A stretch of 64,000 nt of DNA. Source: Flavisericum labens. Lineage in GTDB: Bacteria > Bacteroidota > Bacteroidia > Flavobacteriales > Flavobacteriaceae. This document shows positions 43,318-52,795 of the stretch, piece by piece. The stretch spans positions 248,001 to 312,000 of the forward strand of contig NZ_JBJJBQ010000002.1 of NCBI RefSeq assembly GCF_045446075.1, given 5' to 3'. The notes below the pieces were generated by a model. The model ran no database searches. It saw nothing but the letters and a program-made list of their open reading frames with translations, and was not told the DNA's origin. The translations under genes and the position numbers were made by a program. How positions within the stretch are numbered: the first letter of the stretch is position 1; each line of letters starts with the position of its first letter.

Positions 43318-44334
43318 ATGACGCACGAATTCAAAGAAATCGTTCTACGAGCATTACAGGCTCAAAAAAGTAAGCTTAAGTCAGTGCTTGTTACGGTTGT
43401 AGGACTAGACGGTTCATCTTATAGAAGACCTGGTGTTAGAATGCTCATTCTTGAGAACGGAGAAATGATTGGTGCGGTTAGTGGAGGATGCGTTGAAAAG
43501 GAAATTTTATTGCAATCTGAATCTGTTTTCAAGACTGAAGAACCAAAAATAATGACTTACGACGGTAAATATAGATTGGGTTGCGAAGGCGTTTTATATA
43601 TTTTGTTGGAGTTGTTTCATCCCGATGCAACTTTCGAAAAATCTTTTAAAGATTGTCTTAAAAGCCGACATGCTTTTCAAATTCAATCATATTTCAGCAA
43701 AGAACTTGGTTCTGTTCCTGAAATGGGTTCGATCGTAAAAATAGATAATAACGATTTTTCTATTCAAGGAAAACAACTGTCAAAACCCGAACATTTAAAT
43801 GTGTTCACTCAAACTATGCCACCCTGTTTTAAACTGGTTATTTTGGGTGCCGAGCATGATGCAGTTCAGTTGTGTAAATATGCGGCATTAACCGGCTGGG
43901 AGGTTACGATTGTGACTGGTCATAACGAGGCTAAAACTATTGAAAACTTCCATGGCGCGAATCAATTTTTTTCCATTTCACCCGAGGAAGTCTCAGAAAT
44001 TCCTGTTGATGAGCAAACTGCTGTGGTGATAATGTCGCACAATTTTGCAAAGGATTTACGCTATTTGGTTGCTTTGGAAGAAAGCCGACCTATTTACATT
44101 GGTATTCTGGGGCCAACGAAACGCCGTGAGGATTTATTGTCTCAATTCATTGAATATTGTCCAGAAATAGATTCAGAACTTTTAGATATCATCCACGGGC
44201 CCGCTGGAATTGATATAGGCTCTGAAACGCCGCAGGAAATAGCGGTATCCATTATTTCTGAGATTTTGGCAGTTGCTAGAAAACGAGATACCATTTCGTT
44301 AAGCAAGAAAAAGGGTAAAATTCACAAAAGTTAA
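43318..44334 (+). CDS. xdhC: XdhC family molybdenum cofactor maturation factor
   Basis: A 338-residue protein with the N-terminal XdhC domain (KSVLVTVVGLDGSSYRRPG, then SGGCVEKEI) and the C-terminal Rossmann domain. XdhC binds sulfurated molybdenum cofactor and inserts it into xanthine dehydrogenase family enzymes, so here it should serve IorB. It is 14 bases after iorB. A cysteine-containing GGCVEKE loop is a feature of the family. Confidence 0.9.
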   Translation: MTHEFKEIVLRALQAQKSKLKSVLVTVVGLDGSSYRRPGVRMLILENGEMIGAVSGGCVEKEILLQSESVFKTEEPKIMTYDGKYRLGCEGVLYILLELFHPDATFEKSFKDCLKSRHAFQIQSYFSKELGSVPEMGSIVKIDNNDFSIQGKQLSKPEHLNVFTQTMPPCFKLVILGAEHDAVQLCKYAALTGWEVTIVTGHNEAKTIENFHGANQFFSISPEEVSEIPVDEQTAVVIMSHNFAKDLRYLVALEESRPIYIGILGPTKRREDLLSQFIEYCPEIDSELLDIIHGPAGIDIGSETPQEIAVSIISEILAVARKRDTISLSKKKGKIHKS

Positions 44335-44345
44335 AAATTCATGTC

Positions 44346-44963
44346 ATGAAAACTTTATCACCTCATGTAGCCATAGTAATATTGGCTGCCGGAGAATCTC
44401 GTCGGATGGGTGAACCCAAGCAATTGCTCTCATGGAAGAAAACTACGCTTATTGAACACGTAGTTAAAAATGTGCTAGAGGTTAATGTTAATGATGTCGC
44501 AGTCGTTTTAGGAGCTCATTACAATGAGATAAATAAACAGTTAAAAGATTACCCGGTAAAAATCATTAATAACAATTTGTGGAATAGTGGGTTAGGCCAT
44601 TCTATTTCTAAAGCGGTTTTGTATTTTATGTCAAAGAAGTCTAAAATAGAGGCTTTAATGATTATTTTAGCAGACCAGCCTTTTGTTACAAGTGCTTATT
44701 TAATGAAAATGATTGATTCTTTCACACCAAATAACAAGCAGATTTTAGCAACCCAATATAATGATGGAAAGCTAGGTGTTCCTGTGCTTTTTGATAACTT
44801 TTATTTTACTGAATTGTCTGAACTAAGTAAGGATGAGGGTGCCCATTTGATTATTAAAAAAAACAAAAATTTTGTTGATATTCTGAAAGCGTCATTTGTG
44901 AATATGGATATCGATTCTAAAGAAGATTACCATAAGGCTAAAGCCCAAAATTTTAGTAAATAA
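44346..44963 (+). CDS. MobA/MocA-like molybdenum cofactor nucleotidyltransferase
   Basis: A 205-residue NTP transferase: ILAAGESRRMGEPKQLL at the N-terminus binds the nucleotide, and LADQPFVTSAYL with the metal-binding Asp follows. By context with IorAB and XdhC it most likely makes the cytosine dinucleotide form of Moco (MocA), since bacterial molybdenum hydroxylases use MCD. A guanylyltransferase (MobA) activity for YdeP or the nitrate reductase is not excluded. No other mobA was seen. Confidence 0.85.
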   Translation: MKTLSPHVAIVILAAGESRRMGEPKQLLSWKKTTLIEHVVKNVLEVNVNDVAVVLGAHYNEINKQLKDYPVKIINNNLWNSGLGHSISKAVLYFMSKKSKIEALMIILADQPFVTSAYLMKMIDSFTPNNKQILATQYNDGKLGVPVLFDNFYFTELSELSKDEGAHLIIKKNKNFVDILKASFVNMDIDSKEDYHKAKAQNFSK

Positions 44964-44966
44964 AAC

Positions 44967-47261
44967 ATGAGTTCATCTCCTCAAGATAAAGCCAAAACCC
45001 CAGAGCATTTTCTGGACTTAAAAACCACAAATCCTGCGGTAAATAGTGCTGGTTTCGATGCTGTGAAGTCGGCCATTGGTCAGGTTACAAAGTACATGAA
45101 ACCTGCTGATGCATTTAAGCTGTCATTAAAAATAAATCAAAAAGGAGGGTTTGATTGTCCAGGTTGCGCCTGGCCAGACCCAGACGATGAGCGTTCATCG
45201 CTGGGTGAATATTGTGAAAATGGGATGAAAGCCATTGCCGAAGAGGCTCAAAACAAAACTATTGGAACTGAGTTTTTTAGAAAACATTCTATTGATGAGT
45301 TGTCTACTTGGTCCGATTTTGAAATTGGTAAATCGGGCAGGTTGGCAGAACCGATGTTTTTGGCTAAAGGGGCATCAAACTACCAACCCATTTCTTGGGA
45401 AGAAGCATTTGAAAAGGTTGGAAAACATTTAAATAATCTTGACTCTCCTGATGAAGCCGTGTTTTACACTTCGGGCAGAACCACTAATGAAGCGGCATTT
45501 TTATATCAACTTTTCGTACGTGAGTTTGGTACATCAAATTTACCCGATTGTTCTAATATGTGCCATGAGGCAAGTGGGAAGGCGCTTACCGAAACCTTAG
45601 GTATTGGAAAGGGTTCAGTAACTTTAGATGATTTGTATAAGGCTGAGGTGGTAGTGGTCATTGGTCAAAATCCGGGCACCAATCACCCCAGAATGCTCAC
45701 CGCACTCGAAGAATGCAAAAAAAATGGAGGTAAAATTATAGCCATCAATCCGTTGCCCGAGGCTGGTTTGATAAAATTTACTAATCCGCAGAGTCCCATA
45801 AAAATGCTCACTGGAGGAACGCAAATCACGGATGTTTTTGTCCCGATAACCATCAACGGTGATGTGGCTTTTGTAAAAGCTTTACTGCTGAAGCTTTTGG
45901 AAAAAGAAGAAGAATTGGGCAATGTATTCGATAAAGGATTTATTGAACAGCATACAAATGGATTCGACGCTTTTATTTCAGATTTAAAAACTTATAATTT
46001 CATTGATTGCCTTAATGCTTCTGGTGTTTCAAGAGAAATATTTGAAGAAGTTTTCAATATCATACTAAACAACAATAAAATTATATGTTGTTGGGCGATG
46101 GGCTTGACGCAACACGAAAATGCGGTTGATAATATACGCGAACTTGTCAATTTGTTGTTATTAAAGGGTAGCATCGGGAAAGAAGGAGCGGGCACTTGTC
46201 CCGTTCGTGGCCATAGTAATGTTCAAGGGGACAGAACTGTCGGTATTTGGGAAGCTGCACCTCAAGCATTTTTAGATAAAATTGAAGCCAAATACGGATT
46301 CAAGCCAAGTTCAAACCACGGCTATTCAGTGATTGATGCTATTAGAGCCATGTATGAAAACAAAGCTAAAGTATTTTTTGGTTTAGGCGGGAATTTTATC
46401 TCGGCTGTTCCTGATACGTATTATTCTGCACAGGCTCTGGCCAATTGTAGTTTAACCGTTCATGTGAGTACGAAATTAAATCGTTCACATTTGGTAACGG
46501 GCAAAGAGGCACTTATTTTGCCATGTTTGGGGCGTACCGAGAAAGATTATCAAAAAACGGGGCTTCAAATTCAATCTGTAGAAAACTCTATGGGAATTGT
46601 GTCTTCCACTAAAGGCGTTTTAGAGCCATGTTCAAAATGGCTCTTAAGTGAGGTTGCTGTGGTGTGCGGTGTTGCTAATGCGAGTTTAAAGGGACGCTCT
46701 AACATAAATTGGTTGGCCTACAAAGATAACTATAACCTAGTGAGGAGTGATATCGCTGAGGTTGTTGACGGTTTCATGAATTACAATGAGCGCATTAAAG
46801 AGCCATCCGGATTTTATTTGCCAAACGGAGCACGAGTTAGAAAGTTCAAAACTAAAACAGGAAAAGCCAATTTTTCGATTAATAAACTTCCGGAATGGAA
46901 ATTAAAAAATAACGAATTGATTATGATGACCATTCGCAGTCATGACCAATTCAACACTACAATATATGGTTTAGATGATAGATATCGCGGCATTTTTAAC
47001 GAACGACGCATCATATTTATGAACCAAGAAGATATGAAAACTCGCAATTTAGAAGACCAACAAGTGGTTGATTTGAAGTCGGTTTTTAACAACGTCACTA
47101 GAACCGTTAAAAATTTTAAAGTGGTGGCATACGATATCCCAAAAAACTGTTGTGCTACTTATTTTCCAGAAACCAATCCGCTTGTGCCGCTCGATAACTT
47201 TGCACATACTGCAAAAACACCCGCTTCAAAGAGTATTGTAATAACCATTGAAGTAGTTTAA
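44967..47261 (+). CDS. FdhF/YdeP-family molybdopterin oxidoreductase
   Basis: A 764-residue member of the bis-MGD (DMSO reductase) superfamily. The start region has FDCPGCAWPDPDDE followed by GEYCENG, the variant cluster-ligand pattern of the YdeP/FdhF-like branch, and the body contains VFYTSGRTTNEAAFL, DCSNMCHEASGKAL and GTCPVRGHSNVQGDRTVGI. There is no Tat signal. YdeP contributes to acid resistance in E. coli, but the catalytic role of the family is unclear. It starts 3 bases after the MobA-like gene; 158 bases separate it from nirB. Confidence 0.9.
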   Translation: MSSSPQDKAKTPEHFLDLKTTNPAVNSAGFDAVKSAIGQVTKYMKPADAFKLSLKINQKGGFDCPGCAWPDPDDERSSLGEYCENGMKAIAEEAQNKTIGTEFFRKHSIDELSTWSDFEIGKSGRLAEPMFLAKGASNYQPISWEEAFEKVGKHLNNLDSPDEAVFYTSGRTTNEAAFLYQLFVREFGTSNLPDCSNMCHEASGKALTETLGIGKGSVTLDDLYKAEVVVVIGQNPGTNHPRMLTALEECKKNGGKIIAINPLPEAGLIKFTNPQSPIKMLTGGTQITDVFVPITINGDVAFVKALLLKLLEKEEELGNVFDKGFIEQHTNGFDAFISDLKTYNFIDCLNASGVSREIFEEVFNIILNNNKIICCWAMGLTQHENAVDNIRELVNLLLLKGSIGKEGAGTCPVRGHSNVQGDRTVGIWEAAPQAFLDKIEAKYGFKPSSNHGYSVIDAIRAMYENKAKVFFGLGGNFISAVPDTYYSAQALANCSLTVHVSTKLNRSHLVTGKEALILPCLGRTEKDYQKTGLQIQSVENSMGIVSSTKGVLEPCSKWLLSEVAVVCGVANASLKGRSNINWLAYKDNYNLVRSDIAEVVDGFMNYNERIKEPSGFYLPNGARVRKFKTKTGKANFSINKLPEWKLKNNELIMMTIRSHDQFNTTIYGLDDRYRGIFNERRIIFMNQEDMKTRNLEDQQVVDLKSVFNNVTRTVKNFKVVAYDIPKNCCATYFPETNPLVPLDNFAHTAKTPASKSIVITIEVV

Positions 47262-47357
47262 GGTTTCATCAAAAACCAATCCTTTAAATTTTCTAAAAAC
47301 CAATTATCATCATTTGAATTTGAGAAAACTTCAATAATTAGCGTTCTACGTAAAATT

Positions 47358-47419
47358 CTTAGTATAAATAAATTATAATTAAGTATAAATACTTAGATTT
47401 GCCTTATAAATACTTAGAT
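47358..47419 (+). promoter_or_regulatory. nirB promoter with palindromic operator and 21-base-spaced direct repeat
   Basis: The palindrome TTAAGTATAAATACTTAG (47379-47396) is identical to one upstream of narK and contains TAAGTA-N4-TACTTA. It runs into TAGATTTG (47394-47401), an exact TAnnTTTG -7 element. TATAAATACTTAGAT is repeated at 47384-47398 and 47405-47419, 21 bases apart. CTTAGTATAAA (47358-47368) recurs upstream of the nitrate reductase gene (55267). No TTG lies at -33, which suggests dependence on an activator or modified initiation. Confidence 0.7.
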
Positions 47420-49939
47420 ATGCAAAAAATTATTGTAGTTGGAAACGGTATGGTTGGTTATAAATTCTGCGAAAAATTAGTAGAACAACCTGAAAGTAAG
47501 AACTTTAAAATTACTGTTTTTGGTGAAGAACCAAGACCAGCTTATGATAGGGTTCATTTAAGTGAGTACTTTGAAAACAAGGATGCCAAAGCATTAGAAA
47601 TGGCACCTCGTGAGTGGTATGAAGAGCATGGTATTGAATTGGTAACAGGTGAGCGCATTACTGATATTCATAGGTCTTCAAAAAAAGTAACTTCCACAAA
47701 AGATATCAATTATAAATATGATTATTTAGTATTGGCAACGGGGTCGTTACCTTTTGTTCCCAATATTGAGGGTATAGAGAAAAAAGGTGTTTTTGTTTAC
47801 CGTACAATTGAAGATTTGGAGGGTATGCTTGCGTATGCTGATAAAATTCAAGAAGGGAGAGAAGAAAAAGTAAAAGCCGCTGTTTTGGGTGGTGGACTGT
47901 TGGGTTTAGAAGCGGCTAAAGCTGTTATGGATATGGGGTTTGAGCCTCATGTAGTGGAGTTTGCGCCTAAACTAATGCCTAGACAATTGGATACTCGAGG
48001 TAGTAAAGTACTTCAAGAAAAGATAGAATCTATTGGTATAAACGTTCATTTATCAAAAGCCACCAACAAAATATTGGGAGAGAAGGCCATTACTGGAATG
48101 GAGTTCGGCGAATATGATAAAATTGATGTTGAAATGCTTGTCGTTTCTGCGGGTATTAGACCAAGAGATGAGTTGGCTAAAACCTGTGGTCTTGAAATGG
48201 GTACGCGTGGCGGTATTGTAGTAAACAATAAAATGCAAACTTCAGACCCGGAAATTTTTGCTATTGGTGAAGTGGCGCTGTTGAACCAAATGATTTATGG
48301 TTTAGTGGCACCGGGGTACGATATGGCCGATGTTGCTGTAAAACAAATTTTGGGCAATACGGATGTGGTGATGAACGATGATATCGACATGTCTACCAAA
48401 CTTAAACTTATCGGTGTTGACGTGGCGAGTTACGGTGTGCCTTTTATGCCGGTTGAAAAAGGCTATTCCATTATTTTTGAAAATAAAACTAAAAATCTTT
48501 ATAAGCGTATAAACATTAGCCATGATGGAAAAAAATTACTTGGGGGTATTCTAATAGGTGATGCTTCCGATTATAATATGTTCCATCAAATATATTTAAA
48601 TGGGTTGCCAATACCTGAAGATGCCGAAGAATTGGTAATTGGTGCTAGGGGAGAAGGCGACTCTTCTTTTGGAAGTGTTTTGGATATTCCAGATGCGGCT
48701 CAGGTTTGTTCTTGCGAAAGTGTTACCAAAGGCGATATTTGCTGTTCTATTACAGATGGTGACAGCCAAAATCTAGGAGATGTTATCGAAAAAACCAAAG
48801 CAACTACAGGTTGTGGAGGTTGTAAGCCGATGGTGGTAGATTTAGTAAACGAAACGCTTAAATCACTTGGACAAGAGGTTAAAGAAGTGCTTTGTGAGCA
48901 TTTTAGTTTTAGCCGTCAGGAGCTTTACGATTTAATAAAAGTAAACGAAGTTGCAGATTACGAAGAGGCTTTAAACTTATTTGGTGAAGGTCACGGTTGC
49001 GAGGTTTGTAAGCCGGCATTGGCTTCCATTTTTGCAACAATAACTATGGAAACACCAAATAAACAACCTGTTATTCAAGATACCAATGATAGGTTTTTAG
49101 CGAATATACAGCGTAATGGAACTTACTCTATAGTACCGCGAGTTGCTGGAGGTGAAATTACCCCCGAACATTTAATTGTACTGGGTGAAGTTGCAAAAAA
49201 ATATGATTTATATACTAAGATTACCGGTGGACAGCGTATTGATTTATTCGGAGCGCAAATTCACGAATTGCCATTAATTTGGAAAGAATTGATTGATGCT
49301 GGTTTTGAAAGTGGCCATGCTTACGGAAAATCATTGAGAACTGTAAAAAGTTGTGTAGGTTCTACTTGGTGCCGTTACGGTATGCACGAAAGTGTAAGCT
49401 TTGCCATCGAGATAGAAAATAGATATAAAGGATTACGTTCGCCACATAAATTAAAAGGTGGGGTTTCTGGATGTATTAGAGAGTGTGCCGAGGCCAGAGG
49501 TAAAGATTTCGGACTCATTGCTGTTGAAGGAGGCTGGAACCTATACGTTTGCGGAAACGGTGGGGCAACTCCAAAACATGCTATATTGTTTGCCGAGCAA
49601 CTGGATGATGAAACCGCCATAAAATACTTAGATAGATTTTTAATGTTCTATATAAAAACGGCAGGGCCATTGGTGAGAACAGCACCGTGGTTGGATAAGC
49701 TTGAAGGAGGTATAGAGTATTTAAAACAAGTGGTTATTGAGGATTCGTTAGGTATTGCCGAGGAACTTGAGCACGAAATGCAAGGTCTTATTGGTAAATA
49801 TGAATGCGAATGGAAACAAGCTATAGAAAATCCAGAAATGATGAAACGCTTCAGGCATTTTGTTAACTCTGATGATACAGACGATAACTTGGTGTTTGTG
49901 CCTATGAGAGAGCAAAAAATGCCAAAAGCTTGGAATTAA
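47420..49939 (+). CDS. nirB: Assimilatory nitrite reductase large subunit NirB
   Basis: An 839-residue NAD(P)H-nitrite reductase. Residues 1-400: FAD/NAD(P)H reductase (VVGNGMVGYKF at the N-terminus, VLGGGLLGLEAAKA in the middle). About 428-480 and 485-545: two BFD-like cysteine-rich modules (CSCESV...GCGGC and the weaker C...GCEVC). From about 565: ferredoxin-like half domain, then the siroheme/[4Fe-4S] sites CVGSTWC near residue 645 and GCIRECA near 684-688. ATG at 47420 is chosen; an in-frame TTG at 47399 falls within the -7 element. Reduces nitrite to ammonia in the cytoplasm with NirD. Confidence 0.95.
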   Translation: MQKIIVVGNGMVGYKFCEKLVEQPESKNFKITVFGEEPRPAYDRVHLSEYFENKDAKALEMAPREWYEEHGIELVTGERITDIHRSSKKVTSTKDINYKYDYLVLATGSLPFVPNIEGIEKKGVFVYRTIEDLEGMLAYADKIQEGREEKVKAAVLGGGLLGLEAAKAVMDMGFEPHVVEFAPKLMPRQLDTRGSKVLQEKIESIGINVHLSKATNKILGEKAITGMEFGEYDKIDVEMLVVSAGIRPRDELAKTCGLEMGTRGGIVVNNKMQTSDPEIFAIGEVALLNQMIYGLVAPGYDMADVAVKQILGNTDVVMNDDIDMSTKLKLIGVDVASYGVPFMPVEKGYSIIFENKTKNLYKRINISHDGKKLLGGILIGDASDYNMFHQIYLNGLPIPEDAEELVIGARGEGDSSFGSVLDIPDAAQVCSCESVTKGDICCSITDGDSQNLGDVIEKTKATTGCGGCKPMVVDLVNETLKSLGQEVKEVLCEHFSFSRQELYDLIKVNEVADYEEALNLFGEGHGCEVCKPALASIFATITMETPNKQPVIQDTNDRFLANIQRNGTYSIVPRVAGGEITPEHLIVLGEVAKKYDLYTKITGGQRIDLFGAQIHELPLIWKELIDAGFESGHAYGKSLRTVKSCVGSTWCRYGMHESVSFAIEIENRYKGLRSPHKLKGGVSGCIRECAEARGKDFGLIAVEGGWNLYVCGNGGATPKHAILFAEQLDDETAIKYLDRFLMFYIKTAGPLVRTAPWLDKLEGGIEYLKQVVIEDSLGIAEELEHEMQGLIGKYECEWKQAIENPEMMKRFRHFVNSDDTDDNLVFVPMREQKMPKAWN

Positions 49940-49966
49940 AAATCAGTAAAAAAACACATTGTAATT

Positions 49967-50344
49967 ATGCAAGATATTCTAGAACAGTACAAAACAGTCG
50001 CTGAACCCGATGTTAAAGAATGGTTTAAAGTAGGTTTGGTTGGAGATTTTCCAGAAAACAGTGGGGCTTGTATTAAGTACAAAACCAAACAAATTGCGGT
50101 TTATAATTTTTCGAGAACCAATAAATGGTATGCTTGCCAGAATTTATGTCCGCATAAAATGGAAATGGTTTTGTCATTAGGGATGATTGGCGATAAGGAC
50201 GGTATACCAAAGGTCGCTTGCCCAATGCATAAAAAGAATTTTTCTTTGGAGGACGGAAATAATCTTGGCGGCGAAGATTTAAAAATTGCAACTTATCCTG
50301 TTAAAATTGAAGAAGGAAATGTGTATATTGGCTTTTCAGATTGA
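49967..50344 (+). CDS. nirD: Nitrite reductase small subunit NirD (Rieske-like fold)
   Basis: A 125-residue NirD. It has the Rieske-like beta fold with WYACQNLCPHKM and VACPMHKKNFSLEDG. The first site, C-Q-N-L-C-P-H, and the second, C-P-M-H, retain a Cys-His pattern, so, unlike many NirD proteins that lost the ligands, this one may still bind a [2Fe-2S] cluster. It follows nirB by 27 bases and is needed for NirB activity in known systems. Confidence 0.93.
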   Translation: MQDILEQYKTVAEPDVKEWFKVGLVGDFPENSGACIKYKTKQIAVYNFSRTNKWYACQNLCPHKMEMVLSLGMIGDKDGIPKVACPMHKKNFSLEDGNNLGGEDLKIATYPVKIEEGNVYIGFSD

Positions 50345-50368
50345 TGATAAGTACAAAATACACTGAAT

Positions 50369-50953
50369 ATGAAACCGACCAGATTTGAAACAGCGATAGC
50401 ACTAATAGACGAAAAAAACAGCCAAGACACTAATACTTATGATGTGTTTGGACTAAACTACCCTAAGGAACTTTTGTATTCTCAGCGTATGACGCGTAAG
50501 CTTTTGCAATTTGAACCCAATGCTTCGAAAGCATTACAAATTGCAGCGCGGGCCCAACATATTTGCCGATGGAAAATTGGTAGGGACGAATACCCAATGG
50601 ATCGAGTGGGTTATTTAAAATGGCGTGAAACTTTGAAAAAAATGCATGCAGAACTCACATCCGAAATTTTAAATCAAGTGGGCTACGACCAACAGTTTGT
50701 AGACCGTGTTTCATTCTTAATAAACAAAAAACTCATTAAGAAAAATGAGGAGACACAAACTTTGGAAGACACTATTTGTTTGGTGTTTTTAGATTATTAT
50801 TTTGAAGAGTTTGCTGCCAAACATGAGGATGATAAAGTTATTGATATTTTGAAAAAAACATGGGTTAAAATGTCTGAAAGAGGCCATGAGGAAGCACTGA
50901 AGTTGCCGTTTTCAGATAAAGGCCTGTCTCTCGTTAAAAGAGCGATTTCTTAA
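50369..50953 (+). CDS. DUF4202 family protein
   Basis: A 194-residue all-helical cytosolic protein of the DUF4202 family: FETAIALIDEKNSQD, then ALQIAARAQHICRWKIGRDEYPMDRVGYLKWR and DTICLVFLDYYFEEFA. The HICRW motif and the later acidic helix recall HD-type metal-binding helical enzymes. It is recurrently found beside assimilatory nitrite reductase genes, but its function has not been described to my knowledge. Situated between nirD (24 bases) and the sensor kinase (11 bases), it is inside the nitrate operon. Confidence 0.88.
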   Translation: MKPTRFETAIALIDEKNSQDTNTYDVFGLNYPKELLYSQRMTRKLLQFEPNASKALQIAARAQHICRWKIGRDEYPMDRVGYLKWRETLKKMHAELTSEILNQVGYDQQFVDRVSFLINKKLIKKNEETQTLEDTICLVFLDYYFEEFAAKHEDDKVIDILKKTWVKMSERGHEEALKLPFSDKGLSLVKRAIS

Positions 50954-50964
50954 ACTATAAACAG

Positions 50965-52779
50965 ATGTCAAAAAGCGGTAATTCATTAGACCAACGTACG
51001 TTTGATAAATTAAGCCGTTTATATATTATTGCTTTAAGCACTATTGCCGTTTCGGTAATTGCTAGCCAAATTCTTATACGAAAACACTTAAACGACCAAC
51101 AGAGTGATTCTACTGTAATCAATGTGGCCGGTAGACAGCGTATGCTCAGCCAGAAACTCACTAAAGATGTGGTTTCAATATCGGCAGAACCCAATTTGGA
51201 AAAAAGGTTACTCCTTAAAGATAAGATAAAAGAAACCCTTCATCTTTGGGAGGTTTCACATTACGCGCTTCAACGTGGAAATGATAGTTTGGGCTTGCCT
51301 AAAAAAAATAGTAAGGCGGTCAGTCAGAAATTTTATTCTTTAAATCCAGTTTTTGATACTATTTCAAGCGCCACCAAGGCCATTATAGAGAAGATTGAAA
51401 ATATACCACCTTTGCCGGTTAGTACGTTTAGTGCTGATATTGAGAAGGTAAAGGCTAATGAAGCTGGTTTTCTAGCTATGATGGATGATATTGTTAATCA
51501 ATATGATCAGGAAGCTGACGAAAAAGTTGATTGGCTGCGCAACCTCGAGATTTGGCTAATGTGTTTTACCTTACTCATTTTATTGGGTGAGTTTATGTTT
51601 ATTTTCTGGCCCACAGCGAAAAGCGTTAGAAATACTTTAGCAGAATTATTGTCGGCTGAAAAGCGTGCCAAGAAAATGGCCATGGATGCTGATAAATTGA
51701 GCATTTCAAAAGAAAAGTCTATTAAGGAATTGCGTGCGCTTAGTCACGCCATGGACGAAACACTATTGTTCGCCAGGGTTTTGCCTAATGGACAGGTCGT
51801 GCATATGGGTAATAAGTTCTCAAGGTTGTTCAAGTTTTCAAAGTTTGGTGATAGCACATTGATTTGGAACGTTTTATCGAGTGTTGAAATTGAACAGTTG
51901 ATTATAGAGGAGATAGTTTCCAAAAACAAAAAAACAGGTTGGCAGGGTGAGGTGAAGGCAACAGCCAAAGACGGTGATGATGTGTGGTTGGAAATGGCGA
52001 TAACACCATTTAGTCCGACAGAAGATAAATCGGAATTGTTAATTATTGCATCGGAAATTACAGCACGAAAAATGGCTCAGGTAGAAATTGAACGCCTCAC
52101 AAAACAAAGTTTCGAGGAGAAAATGAGCCAACAAAAAATCATCTCTAGTAAAATTATTGAAAACCAAGAAAAGGAACAAAACCGAATAGCAAAAGATGTT
52201 CACGACGGTATTGGCCAGATGTTAACTGGTTTAAAATATAATTTGGAAAGTATAGATGCAAAGGATGTTGAAAAGGCTACTGTTAAAATTGAACACCTAA
52301 AAGAACTCACATCGAACATTATAAAGGGTGTAAGAACAGCTACTTTTAATTTAACGCCCCCTGAATTAACAGACCACGGAATTGTACCAGCCATAACCAA
52401 ACTCACCCATGAGTTGACTAGACTTACAGGCAAGGAAATTGTGCTTTTTAATAAAACCGATTTTAATCAAAGGTTGGATTCGTTAGCTGAAATTAATATT
52501 TATAGAATCGTTCAGGAGGCCATAAACAACGCAATTAAATATGCCGATTCTACGCATATTGTGGTGTCGCTATCGCATAGTGAAAATATTATAAGCATTG
52601 TAATTGATGATAACGGCAAGGGCTTTGAGCCTGAAAAAGTAAAAAAGATTAAAAACGGAGATGGCGGAATGGGTATGACATTTATGCGAGAACGTATAAA
52701 TTATATTGGAGGTAGACTGTTTCTTAATTCTGAATTAGGAAAGGGAACGCGGGTAACCCTGAACATTCCATTAAATTAA
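50965..52779 (+). CDS. NarX/PilJ-type sensor histidine kinase (putative nitrate sensor)
   Basis: A 604-residue membrane kinase. TM1 is about residues 19-38 and TM2 about 194-215; between them lies an external helical domain of the type IV pili chemotaxis transducer N-terminal (PilJ/NarX-like) type, with VAGRQRMLSQK at 54-64, a sequence comparable to the nitrate-binding P-box of NarX. A PAS-like domain is at about 255-365. The HisKA_3 region has His413 in KDVHDGIGQML, and the HATPase has an N-box near 511-526, DDNGKGF (548-554) and GGMGM (567-571). Its position in a nitrate assimilation operon next to a NarL-type regulator supports a nitrate/nitrite sensing role. Confidence 0.9.
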   Translation: MSKSGNSLDQRTFDKLSRLYIIALSTIAVSVIASQILIRKHLNDQQSDSTVINVAGRQRMLSQKLTKDVVSISAEPNLEKRLLLKDKIKETLHLWEVSHYALQRGNDSLGLPKKNSKAVSQKFYSLNPVFDTISSATKAIIEKIENIPPLPVSTFSADIEKVKANEAGFLAMMDDIVNQYDQEADEKVDWLRNLEIWLMCFTLLILLGEFMFIFWPTAKSVRNTLAELLSAEKRAKKMAMDADKLSISKEKSIKELRALSHAMDETLLFARVLPNGQVVHMGNKFSRLFKFSKFGDSTLIWNVLSSVEIEQLIIEEIVSKNKKTGWQGEVKATAKDGDDVWLEMAITPFSPTEDKSELLIIASEITARKMAQVEIERLTKQSFEEKMSQQKIISSKIIENQEKEQNRIAKDVHDGIGQMLTGLKYNLESIDAKDVEKATVKIEHLKELTSNIIKGVRTATFNLTPPELTDHGIVPAITKLTHELTRLTGKEIVLFNKTDFNQRLDSLAEINIYRIVQEAINNAIKYADSTHIVVSLSHSENIISIVIDDNGKGFEPEKVKKIKNGDGGMGMTFMRERINYIGGRLFLNSELGKGTRVTLNIPLN

Positions 52780-52795
52780 ACTACGTAGTTTAATT
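52774..52795. repeat. 22-base perfect palindrome at the kinase stop codon
   Basis: AATTAAACTAC / GTAGTTTAATT, centre between 52784 and 52785, no loop. It includes the kinase stop codon and ends just before a short ORF. Without a loop it suits a protein dimer better than RNA folding. TACGTA forms its centre, a hexamer that also recurs upstream of nirB and narK. Confidence 0.65.
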
